From assembly GCA_043774625.1 (NCBI GenBank), contig JAYVTG010000017.1:1-64000 (forward strand): a stretch of DNA of 64,000 nucleotides, given 5' to 3'. Source of the stretch: JAAFIP01 sp043774625 (GTDB lineage: Bacteria; Pseudomonadota; Gammaproteobacteria; Burkholderiales; Burkholderiaceae_C). The translations under genes and the position numbers were made by a program. The notes under the pieces are model-generated. The model saw nothing but the letters and a program-made list of their open reading frames with translations. It ran no database searches and was not told the origin of the DNA. Of this stretch, positions 25,341 through 32,586 are shown in pieces. Numbering within the stretch: the first letter of the stretch is position 1; every line of letters starts with the position of its first letter.

Positions 25341-26348
25341 ATGCTTGATGACCGTGCCAAGTTGCTGTTAAAAGCGCTGGTAGAGCGCTATATAGCCGAT
25401 GGGCAGCCCATCGGCTCGCGCACGTTGTCTCGCGCCGATGGCATTGATCTGTCGCCCGCCACCATTCGCAACGTGATGAGTGATCTGGAAGAGCTGGGTT
25501 TGATCGCTTCCCCCCATACCTCTGCAGGGCGCATACCTACGGCCCGTGGCTACCGCCTGTTTGTTGACACCATGTTAACAGCCAACCGGCAGGAGTTTGG
25601 CTTGCCCACCCTGATAGCAGAGCAGCCGCAAAAAGTCATTACCAATGCGGCACAACTTCTATCCAACCTGTCCCAATTTGTTGGTGTAGTGGTAGCGCCC
25701 AAGCGCAGTTCAGTGTTTCGGCACATAGAATTTTTGCGTTTGTCGGAAAAGCGCATTTTGGTCATCATTGTTGCCCCCGATGGCGATGTGCAAAACCGGG
25801 TCATCTTTACCGAGAGCGACTTTACACAAGGCCAGCTTGTCGAAGCCGCCAACTTTATCAACGCCCATTACGCAGGCATGGCGATTGAACAGGTGCGTGA
25901 GCGCCTGAAAAACGAAGTTGAACAACTGCGTGGCGAAATCGCCAAGCTTATGCAGGCTGCGGTGCAAGTCAGTAGCGAAGCGTTGACCCAGGCGCAGGAC
26001 GAAGTGATTATTTCTGGCGAGCGTAACCTGCTGGCAGTGAGCGATTTTTCCAGTGACATGGGCCAACTGCGTCGTGCCTTTGACTTGTTTGAGCAAAAAG
26101 CGCAGTTGATACGACTACTTGATGTATCCAGTCAGGCCGAAGGTGTGCGCATTTTTATCGGTGGCGAAAGCAGGGTGGTGCCCTTTGAAGAACTGTCAGT
26201 GGTCACCGCTCCGTACGAGGTCGATGGCCTGGTGGTAGGAACGCTGGGCGTGATTGGCCCGACGCGTATGGCTTATGACCGGATGATTCAGATTGTGGAC
26301 ATCACATCCAAGCTGGTGAGTAATGCGCTTAGTCATCACAAGCCCTGA
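25341..26348 (+). CDS. hrcA: heat-inducible transcription repressor HrcA
   Basis: Represses groESL and dnaK-type operons by binding CIRCE elements. The winged helix (LDDRAKLLLKALVERYIADGQPIGSRTLS...LSPATIRNVMSDLEELGLI...TSAGRIPTARGYR) and the GAF-like C-terminal part are present; 335 residues. I use the ATG at 25341; the frame is open to 25260 but that overlaps nadK. No CIRCE sequence is visible in this window. tRNA-Arg follows 34 bp after the stop. Confidence 0.95.
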   Translation: MLDDRAKLLLKALVERYIADGQPIGSRTLSRADGIDLSPATIRNVMSDLEELGLIASPHTSAGRIPTARGYRLFVDTMLTANRQEFGLPTLIAEQPQKVITNAAQLLSNLSQFVGVVVAPKRSSVFRHIEFLRLSEKRILVIIVAPDGDVQNRVIFTESDFTQGQLVEAANFINAHYAGMAIEQVRERLKNEVEQLRGEIAKLMQAAVQVSSEALTQAQDEVIISGERNLLAVSDFSSDMGQLRRAFDLFEQKAQLIRLLDVSSQAEGVRIFIGGESRVVPFEELSVVTAPYEVDGLVVGTLGVIGPTRMAYDRMIQIVDITSKLVSNALSHHKP

Positions 26349-26366
26349 ATCTGCAAAACATCGTGC

Positions 26367-26372
26367 TACAAT
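26367..26372 (+). promoter_or_regulatory. probable -10 box of tRNA-Arg
   Basis: TACAAT lies 11 bp before the mature 5' end of tRNA-Arg. I see no convincing -35 box. Confidence 0.4.
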
Positions 26373-26382
26373 TCAAGACTAC

Positions 26383-26459
26383 GCGGCTGTAGCTCAGTTG
26401 GATAGAGTACTTGGCTACGAACCAAGGGGTCGTGGGTTCAATTCCTGCCAGCCGCACCA
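26383..26459 (+). tRNA. tRNA-Arg (anticodon ACG)
   Basis: Acceptor GCGGCTG pairs with CAGCCGC; D-arm AGCTCAGTTGGATAGAGT; anticodon arm CTTGG-CTACGAA-CCAAG (ACG, decoded as ICG); T-arm GTTCAATTC; encoded CCA. The GC-rich catabolic island starts immediately downstream, a common integration position, although no 3'-end duplication is found at the far side. Confidence 0.97.
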
Positions 26460-26466
26460 TCAAAAT

Positions 26467-26501
26467 AAACGGGTTAGCTCTCATAAAGGGCTAACCCGTT
26501 T
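26467..26501. terminator. shared hairpin: tRNA-Arg end and gntR 3' end
   Basis: A 12-bp perfect inverted repeat, AAACGGGTTAGC (26467-26478) and GCTAACCCGTTT (26490-26501), 11-nt loop. It contains the last codons and stop (26481-26483) of the gntR gene, so it can serve both transcripts. It marks the junction between core and island DNA. Confidence 0.7.
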
Positions 26502-27176
26502 GTCGTTCAGGGGTTCGGGGTTCTTTCCGCGCAGACGCGCGACCATAAATCCTGCGGCATGTATCAGGTGCGCGCGTACCAGCGCCTCTGCACGTTCGCC
26601 GTCGCCAGCGGCGATGGCCTTGAGGATCGCCTCGTGCTGGTCCCATATGTCGCGCGGTTTCTCGTCGCGGATCAGCACCTCGCCCATCACGCGTTGCGTG
26701 TAGGTGACGTGGGTCTCGAGTGCCGGAGAGATCAACGGGTTGTCTGATAGACCGTAGATGAACTCGTGGAACTTCATGTCGGCGGCGATCATTCGGGCCA
26801 CAGAACCGGCGGCCACTGCCTTGCGCCCGGCCTCGATCAGCGCCGGCCCGGCCTTGGCGGCACGCTCTGCGCCGTGTTCGGCGGCGCGCAGCGCGGCGAG
26901 CCCCTCAATCGCTGCACGGATGTCGTACATGTGCTGCACATGCACAGGGTCCAGGGGAGCGACGAGCAGGCCGCGTCCAGGTGCGTCATGCAGCACGCCC
27001 TGGTTGCGAAGCAGTACAAGCGCCAGCTGCACTGGCTGGCGTGACACGCCAAGCGCCTGAGCGAGCTGCTCCTGAATGATGCGATCGCCTGGCGCAAAGG
27101 TGCCGGACGCGATCTCTTCCAAAATGGCATCGCGCACCTGTTCGACAAGATTGGGCTGGGTGGTAAGAGTCTTCAT
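26481..27176 (-). CDS. GntR-family regulator (FCD/VanR-type) of the island
   Basis: A 231-residue regulator: N-terminal winged helix (QVRDAILEEIASGTFAPGDRIIQEQLAQALGVSRQPVQLALVLL) and C-terminal FCD ligand domain with metal-type residues (DIRAAIEGLAALRAA, DMKFHEFIYG, QHEAILKAIAAGD). It follows the acyl-CoA ligase gene by 39 bp on the same strand, so it is probably cotranscribed and autoregulated through the TCTGAATTCAGA sites upstream of the ligase. Likely inducer: an acid or CoA-ester intermediate of the pathway (inference). GC-rich codon use matches the island. Confidence 0.88.
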   Translation of the reverse strand: MKTLTTQPNLVEQVRDAILEEIASGTFAPGDRIIQEQLAQALGVSRQPVQLALVLLRNQGVLHDAPGRGLLVAPLDPVHVQHMYDIRAAIEGLAALRAAEHGAERAAKAGPALIEAGRKAVAAGSVARMIAADMKFHEFIYGLSDNPLISPALETHVTYTQRVMGEVLIRDEKPRDIWDQHEAILKAIAAGDGERAEALVRAHLIHAAGFMVARLRGKNPEPLNDKRVSPL

Positions 27177-27215
27177 ACGTGTGTAATTCAGTCTACCGTG
27201 TGGTCTAGCCGCAGT

Positions 27216-28769
27216 TCAGGTGGTGGCCATGCGATCGCGTAAGGTTCGATGCAGGATTTTGCCCGTCGCAGTGCGTGGCATCTCGGTGTCGGCGATGAAT
27301 TGAACCGATTGCGGACGCTTATAGCCCGCAATGCGGCCACGACACCAATCGAGCAGTTCCGCCTCTGTCGCGTCGGCACCTTGGTGCAGCACCACTACAG
27401 CGTGCACCGCCTCGCCCCACTTGTCGTGCTGCACGCCGACCACAGCCACGTCCTTCACCTTGGGGTGCGCGCCCAGCACGCCTTCCACCTCTGATGGATA
27501 GACGTTCTCGCCGCCGGTGATGATCATGTTGCTCTTGCGGTCCACCAGGTGAATGTAGCCCTCGTTGTCGCGCCGCGCCATATCGCCTACCGAACACCAG
27601 GGGCCGTGGAAGGCCTCGGTCGTCTTCTCGGGGTTCTTCCAGTAGCCGTCAAAGACGTAGGGCGTGCGCGAGAACAGCTCGCCCACCTCGCCATCGCCTA
27701 CCTCCTGGCCATCAGGGTCGAGCAGGCGGATTGGCCCCGACCCGGCCCATTCGCGACCCACCGAGCCAAGCTTGTCGATCTGCTCGTTAGGCCGTAGCAA
27801 GGTCACCCAGCCAGCTTCCGTGGAACCGTACAACTCGTAGAGTTCGCCATTGCGGAAATGTTCAAGGATGGCGAGCTTGGTCTCGCGCCGCGCCGGCGCG
27901 GAGGAGATCATCAGCTTCTCGACCCGGCTAACGTCGTACTTCGCCTTCACTGCGGCCGGCAGACCCAGCATCATGATGAAGTGCGTCGGCACCAACGAGG
28001 TGAAGGTAACCTTCTCGCCGGCTAGCGTTGCCAGCAGGGCCTCTGGGTCGAAGCTGCGGCGGTCATCAATCACGCAGGTGGCGCCCAGGTGCACAAAGGT
28101 CTGGCTGAAGTACAGCGAGTTGGCGTGGCACATGGGCATTACCAGCAAGGCGGTGTCCTCGCGCGTGAAGCGCATCTCCAGCGCGGTGGCCAGCGCGATC
28201 AGTGCGCTGCCCTCGTGGCTACGGATCGCTCCCTTGGGCTTGCCGGTCGTACCTGAGGTGTACATCAGCGCGCTCATGTCGCCGGGTTGCACTATGACCG
28301 CAGGCAGGTCGTCGCTCACTGCCGCGATGATCGCCTCGTAGCCATGCCAGCCGACGGGCAGCTCGCGGCCGAAGGCGATGCACCTGTCGTGCAGCACTGC
28401 CAACTCGCTACGCACCGTGTCGATGTGATCTGCCAGCTCGTCCTGCGCTATCACTGCGCGCGCCTCGCTGTGCTGCACGATGTAGGCGATCTCGGGTGGC
28501 GTGAGACGAAAATTGATCGGCACGGCCACCAGCCCGGCCGCCGAGAGCGCAGCATAGATTTCCATCCATTCTGCACAGTTGTAGGCCAGCAGGGCGACGC
28601 GGTCACCCTTGACTAGGCCGAGGCCCAGCAGGGCGTTGGCAAGGCGATTGGAGCGTGCTTGCCACTGCGCGTAGCTGAGGCTGCGGCTCGAATCGCGCAC
28701 CGCTAGTTTGTGTGGTGTGAGGCGTGCGTGCGTGGCCACGGCATCGGCGAGGGTAAGTAGGTGGTTCAT
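27216..28769 (-). CDS. acyl-CoA ligase (AMP-forming)
   Basis: A 517-residue ANL-superfamily enzyme that activates a carboxylic acid with ATP and CoA. Motifs: P-loop YTSGTTGKPKGA, ELYGSTEAGWVTLL, the hinge region GDMARRDNEGYIHLVDRKSNMI, and the catalytic lysine in MPRTATGKILHR. The closest general pattern is the medium/long-chain fatty-acid or 2-hydroxyacid ligase group; substrate cannot be fixed from motifs. It is divergent from a ThDP enzyme of 2-hydroxyacyl-CoA lyase type, so a 2-hydroxy acid is a plausible substrate. The shared 121-bp promoter region contains two copies of the operator palindrome. Confidence 0.88.
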   Translation of the reverse strand: MNHLLTLADAVATHARLTPHKLAVRDSSRSLSYAQWQARSNRLANALLGLGLVKGDRVALLAYNCAEWMEIYAALSAAGLVAVPINFRLTPPEIAYIVQHSEARAVIAQDELADHIDTVRSELAVLHDRCIAFGRELPVGWHGYEAIIAAVSDDLPAVIVQPGDMSALMYTSGTTGKPKGAIRSHEGSALIALATALEMRFTREDTALLVMPMCHANSLYFSQTFVHLGATCVIDDRRSFDPEALLATLAGEKVTFTSLVPTHFIMMLGLPAAVKAKYDVSRVEKLMISSAPARRETKLAILEHFRNGELYELYGSTEAGWVTLLRPNEQIDKLGSVGREWAGSGPIRLLDPDGQEVGDGEVGELFSRTPYVFDGYWKNPEKTTEAFHGPWCSVGDMARRDNEGYIHLVDRKSNMIITGGENVYPSEVEGVLGAHPKVKDVAVVGVQHDKWGEAVHAVVVLHQGADATEAELLDWCRGRIAGYKRPQSVQFIADTEMPRTATGKILHRTLRDRMATT

Positions 28770-28802
28770 GGCTGGACTCTGTCGATACCGCTAGTATAGA
28801 AC

Positions 28803-28814
28803 TCTGAATTCAAA
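28803..28814. promoter_or_regulatory. operator-like site O1 (imperfect)
   Basis: TCTGAATTCAAA, one half of the palindrome TCTGAATTCAGA intact. It lies 41 bp from O2 in the divergent ligase/lyase promoter region. Confidence 0.55.
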
Positions 28815-28843
28815 ATACATCCGTGGAATCCCGTATTTTGTAC

Positions 28844-28855
28844 TCTGAATTCAGA
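28844..28855. promoter_or_regulatory. operator-like site O2 (perfect)
   Basis: TCTGAATTCAGA, a perfect 12-bp palindrome, 35 bp before the lyase start codon. The same 12-mer occurs twice upstream of the Rieske gene. Confidence 0.65.
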
Positions 28856-28890
28856 ATGCTAAAATTCTGATCTGTAAGGAGATATATGAC

Positions 28891-30627
28891 ATGAGCTCAT
28901 CCGCCATCACCGAGAAAAGCGCCGCCGCGCTGATCGCCCGCTTCCTTAAGGCCCGCAGTGTCGACCGTGTGTTCGCGCTGTGTGGCGGTCACATCATGCC
29001 CATCTGGATGCGACTAGACGCCGAAGGCATCCGCATCATCGACGTGCGTGACGAGCGCGCTGCTGTCTATATGGCGCATGCCCATGCCGAGCTGACCGGT
29101 GGCCTCGGCGTGGCTCTGGTGACGGCTGGCCCCGGCGTTACCAACGCCATGACCGGCATTGCCAACGCTCACGTATCGCGCGCGTCGGTGCTGGTGCTTT
29201 CTGGCACGCCGCCGCGCGCGCAGGAAAACCGCGGTGCGCTACAGGACATGGCCCACATCGATTTCGTGCGACCACTGACGCGCTACGCACGCACGGTACG
29301 TGAGCCCGACCTTGTGCTGCAGGAACTCGATGAGGCCGTGGCGCGCTCGCTCGGCCAAGGTGGCGAGCCCGGGCCGGTGTACCTTGATTTTCCCGTCGAT
29401 ACACTGCGCGCCGAGGTGTCGGGCGCTGTGCAGTTGCCCGAGCGCTTCGCACCGCCTGCGCGGCCACGCCTGCTGCCCGACCCAGATGCCGTGCGCGCTG
29501 CAGTGGACCTGCTGTGGAACGCGAAGCGGCCGCTGGTGATCTCGGGCCGCGGCGCGCGTGGTGCCGGCGCGGTGCTGCGGCAACTCCTGGAGCGTACCGG
29601 CGCGGTCTACCTGGATACCGGCGAGAGCCGTGGTCTGGTGAGCGACGACCATCCCTCGGTGGTGGCGGCGATGCGCGGCGCAGTGATGCAGCAGGCCGAC
29701 GTGATCGTCACACTCGGGCGCAAGCTCGATTTCCAGCTCGCCTACGGCTCGCCGGCGGTGTTCGGCGAGGCGAAGTTCGTCCGCATTGCCGACACCGCCG
29801 CCGAACTGCGCGACAACCGGCGCGGCGCCGCAGAGATTTTCGCTTCGCCCGCCGAGGCACTGCAGGCCATGCTCGCAGTCGCCGGTAACCGCGCCCCCAC
29901 CACCGACCGCGTCTGGGCCGCCGAGACGCGGCGCCAGCACCTGGCCCGCGCCGACAAGCTGGTCGCCTCGATGGCGACCGCAGCCCCCGGCAGCGACGGT
30001 TTGATGCATCCGAATCGCCTCGTTGCCGCGCTGCGCGAGGCGATGCCGCCCGACGCGGTGCTGATCGCCGACGGTGGCGACTTCCTGAGCTTCGCGCGCG
30101 TCGGCCTGCCCGCTACGACCTATCTGGATCCCGGCTCGCTGGGCTGCATTGGCGTGGGCACGCCGTTTGGCGTAGCAGCCGCGCTTGCCTGTCCGGGGCG
30201 ACTGGTGCTGGTGGCCACCGGCGACGGTGCTTTTGGGTTCAACGCGATGGAAATCGACACCGCAGTACGCCACCGCGCGCCGGTGCTGGTGGTGGTGGCC
30301 AACAATGGCAGCTGGGCGATCGAGGTGCGCGACCAGCAGGAAACCCACGGCAGGGTCGTGGGTACACGGCTGCAGTTCGCCGACCACGCGGCAATGGCAC
30401 GTGCCTTCGGCGCCCACGGCGAACGGGTTGAGCGCGCCGAGGATCTGCCCGCAGCGATTGCGCGCGCCAAGGCGGCGCTCGCCGAGGGCCGGCCGGCGCT
30501 GTTGGACGTGCTGGTCACGCCCGAGGCGGCATCGTCGGACGCCAAGTCAGGCCTTGCGTGGGTGCCTGACCTGCAGCCGCTGGCTGCCTGGGACGAGGCT
30601 GAACGTGCCTGGCGTTCTCGCACCTGA
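28891..30627 (+). CDS. ThDP-dependent enzyme, 2-hydroxyacyl-CoA lyase / oxalyl-CoA decarboxylase type
   Basis: A 578-residue enzyme with the three-domain acetolactate synthase fold. The catalytic Glu is Glu55 (DVRDERAAVYMAHA), and the ThDP/Mg motif is GDGAFGFNAMEIDTAVRH...VVANN. LDPGSLGCIGVGTPFGVAAAL resembles lyases and decarboxylases of this group. No FAD-dependent synthase pairing (ilvN-type subunit) is nearby, so branched-chain amino-acid synthesis is unlikely. Together with the divergent CoA ligase, cleavage of a 2-hydroxyacyl-CoA to a shorter aldehyde or ketone plus formyl-CoA is the best guess. Benzoylformate decarboxylase-type activity is the main alternative. A clear GGAGATAT ribosome site precedes the ATG. 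Confidence 0.75.
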   Translation: MSSSAITEKSAAALIARFLKARSVDRVFALCGGHIMPIWMRLDAEGIRIIDVRDERAAVYMAHAHAELTGGLGVALVTAGPGVTNAMTGIANAHVSRASVLVLSGTPPRAQENRGALQDMAHIDFVRPLTRYARTVREPDLVLQELDEAVARSLGQGGEPGPVYLDFPVDTLRAEVSGAVQLPERFAPPARPRLLPDPDAVRAAVDLLWNAKRPLVISGRGARGAGAVLRQLLERTGAVYLDTGESRGLVSDDHPSVVAAMRGAVMQQADVIVTLGRKLDFQLAYGSPAVFGEAKFVRIADTAAELRDNRRGAAEIFASPAEALQAMLAVAGNRAPTTDRVWAAETRRQHLARADKLVASMATAAPGSDGLMHPNRLVAALREAMPPDAVLIADGGDFLSFARVGLPATTYLDPGSLGCIGVGTPFGVAAALACPGRLVLVATGDGAFGFNAMEIDTAVRHRAPVLVVVANNGSWAIEVRDQQETHGRVVGTRLQFADHAAMARAFGAHGERVERAEDLPAAIARAKAALAEGRPALLDVLVTPEAASSDAKSGLAWVPDLQPLAAWDEAERAWRSRT

Positions 30628-30796
30628 TGGCCTTCAGCTTGCCCCGCGCGGCTCCCGTACTGTAGGGCATTCTCGTGTACGTGTTGCAGTACAAAGCCGC
30701 GGCTACCGACACCAGTGCCATGGGTGTTCTTGCACGCTACTTGGCCAAGGCCAGCTGGTGGCTGGCGCAGCGTCAGGTCTGAGTCGAGGCGGGGCA

Positions 30797-31798
30797 GTGC
30801 AGCACATCCTTGCGGTCACCTCGCCGTTCTTCGCGTTGGTGTTGCTCGGCTGGTTGGCGGTGCGGCTGTGCTGGCTGCCGCCAGACAGCATTCCCGGCTT
30901 CAACGGCTTTGTGCTGTTCTTCGCATTACCGTGCATGTTGTTTCGCTTCAGCGCAATTACGCCGATTGCGCAGCTTCTCGATGGCGCCGTGGTCGGCGTC
31001 TACCTCACCAGCGCTGCGGTGATGGTGGTGCTGGCGGTATTCGTTGCGCGAAAGCAAACGCTGCAATGGAACGACACCGCTTTCGCCGCGCTGGTTGGCG
31101 CCTTTCCGAACAGCGGCTTCATGGGGGTGCCACTGCTGGTGGCGCTTCTCGGGCAGGCAGCAGCAGCGCCGGCAATCGTGTCGCTGGCGCTTGACATGGT
31201 CGTCACTACCTCGCTGTGCATCGCACTGTCCCAGCTCGGCCACTCTGGTAGCGATGCCCGCGCTGCGGTCCAACGCGCGCTACGTGGCATGCTGAGCAAT
31301 CCGCTGCCGTGGTCGATTGCACTCGGCACGCTGTCCTCGGCAACAGGGCTAAAGCTGCCGGCACCAGCGATGCAGGCGGTGGATTTGATGGCTGGCGCAG
31401 CCTCGCCGGTGGCATTATTCGCGCTCGGCGCCATGTTGGCGCGCGGCCAGATGAGCGCAGACGTCGCACCGCGCGAGCACGAGGCTGGCGCGGTGCTCGC
31501 CATCGTCGCTCACAAGCTGATCGTGCATCCGCTGGTGGTTTTCATGGTTGGCGGCATCGCCATGGCCGCCGGGCTGCCGCTCGATCCTTTTGCAGCGGCG
31601 GTGCTGGTGCTCGTCGCCGCGCTGCCCAGCGCGAGCAACGTGCCCATCCTTGCCGAGCGTTTTCAGGCTGACGCTAGCCGAGTAGCGCGCGTCGTGCTCG
31701 TCAGCACTATTGGCGCGTTCGCCAGCTTTACCGCAGCAGTGGCGTGGATCGACGCACCTGCGCAGGTGCTTGCGCACAGAGCGGCCTTGCCGCGCTGA
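30797..31798 (+). CDS. AEC-family permease
   Basis: A membrane protein of about 333 residues with ten hydrophobic segments of the auxin efflux carrier family (e.g. SPFFALVLLGWLAVRLCWLP, ALVGAFPNSGFMGVPLLVALLG, AAVLVLVAALPSASNVPILAERF). AEC members often carry malonate or other carboxylates. The start is the GTG at 30797, preceded by GGCGGGG; the frame reads further upstream but overlaps the lyase gene. Probably carries the island's acid substrate or product. The 169-bp gap before it shows nothing else. Confidence 0.8.
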   Translation: MQHILAVTSPFFALVLLGWLAVRLCWLPPDSIPGFNGFVLFFALPCMLFRFSAITPIAQLLDGAVVGVYLTSAAVMVVLAVFVARKQTLQWNDTAFAALVGAFPNSGFMGVPLLVALLGQAAAAPAIVSLALDMVVTTSLCIALSQLGHSGSDARAAVQRALRGMLSNPLPWSIALGTLSSATGLKLPAPAMQAVDLMAGAASPVALFALGAMLARGQMSADVAPREHEAGAVLAIVAHKLIVHPLVVFMVGGIAMAAGLPLDPFAAAVLVLVAALPSASNVPILAERFQADASRVARVVLVSTIGAFASFTAAVAWIDAPAQVLAHRAALPR

Positions 31799-31861
31799 TC
31801 CACCTTACCATCGGGCGTGCTGCTACTGCGTTCTGGGTTCAGTAGTATCAATTTGTAGAAC

Positions 31862-31873
31862 TCTGAATTCAGA
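31862..31873. promoter_or_regulatory. operator-like site O3 (perfect)
   Basis: TCTGAATTCAGA, identical to O2, followed by a further GAATTCAG half-site. It lies 39 bp from O4, upstream of the Rieske gene. Confidence 0.65.
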
Positions 31874-31896
31874 ATTCAGGGATTACCCCAGTAGCG

Positions 31897-31916
31897 GTAC
31901 TCTGAATTCAGAGTAC
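31897..31916. promoter_or_regulatory. operator-like site O4 (20-bp perfect palindrome)
   Basis: GTACTCTGAATTCAGAGTAC is a perfect 20-bp palindrome 30 bp before the Rieske start codon, and the best-formed member of the operator set. Confidence 0.75.
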
Positions 31917-31946
31917 ATTGAAATGTAGTTATTTGGAGAAGTGTGC

Positions 31947-32528
31947 ATGAACCGTCATCCCGTCCCCATCGCCCCCTGCGGCTGCGCCGCAGCCGACGCG
32001 ACGCGACGCCGTGTAGTCAGCATTGCTGCTGTGGGACTGGTTGCGCCGTTGGCCATGGTTACGCAGCCGGCGTTTGCTGTTGTCAGCGGGGACTGCCTCG
32101 TCGAAGAAGACGCCGAGGGCGCGCCGGTGCCGCTGCGCGTGGCCGATCTCAAGCCCGGCAAGCCGGTGCTGGCTTATCCCTTCGATGCCAAAAGCGGCAA
32201 GCGGCGCGACGAGACGCGGCTGAGCAAGATTTTGCTGATCCTATTGCCCGAAGCCGAGATGACGCCCCAGACGCGTGCACGCGCCGCAGGCGGCGTGCTG
32301 GCCTACTCGGCAATCTGCACCCATCAGGCTTGTGACGTGAAGATCTGGTTGTCCAAGGAGAAGGTGCTGGCGTGCTTCTGCCACGCGTCCAAATTCAACT
32401 TGTTCGACGACGGCAAGGTTCTCGGTGGCCCTGCCAATCGTGCGTTGCCCTCGATACCTCTCAAACTTGACGGCGACCAGCTCGTGCTCGCCGGCACCTT
32501 CAGCGCCGAACCCGGCGGCAGCGCTTGA
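31947..32528 (+). CDS. Tat-exported periplasmic Rieske [2Fe-2S] protein
   Basis: A 193-residue protein. A twin-arginine-like leader, TRRRVVSIAAVGLVAPLAM, is followed by a Rieske domain with cluster ligands CTHQAC and CFCHASKF (C-x-H ... C-x2-H pattern). It lacks the membrane anchor of cytochrome bc1 Rieske subunits after processing, resembling the small subunits of periplasmic molybdenum oxidases. It lies 58 bp upstream of a PQQ dehydrogenase that has no haem domain, and no cytochrome c gene is nearby, so it may carry electrons from that enzyme (inference). Start at the ATG 31947, with TTGGAGAA upstream. Confidence 0.85.
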   Translation: MNRHPVPIAPCGCAAADATRRRVVSIAAVGLVAPLAMVTQPAFAVVSGDCLVEEDAEGAPVPLRVADLKPGKPVLAYPFDAKSGKRRDETRLSKILLILLPEAEMTPQTRARAAGGVLAYSAICTHQACDVKIWLSKEKVLACFCHASKFNLFDDGKVLGGPANRALPSIPLKLDGDQLVLAGTFSAEPGGSA

Positions 32529-32586
32529 AAGTGACCATCATCCCACCGCTACCATCCCACAACCCTACCATGAAGGAGAGAGACAA

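Noticed and set aside
29239..30417. 392-codon frame antisense to the ThDP lyase
   Set aside because: Typical shadow frame in GC-rich DNA; no motif, and the sense strand has intact ThDP motifs.
28891..30627. Acetolactate synthase large subunit (ilvB)
   Set aside because: No ilvN-type small subunit or other branched-chain genes; context with a CoA ligase favours a lyase/decarboxylase.
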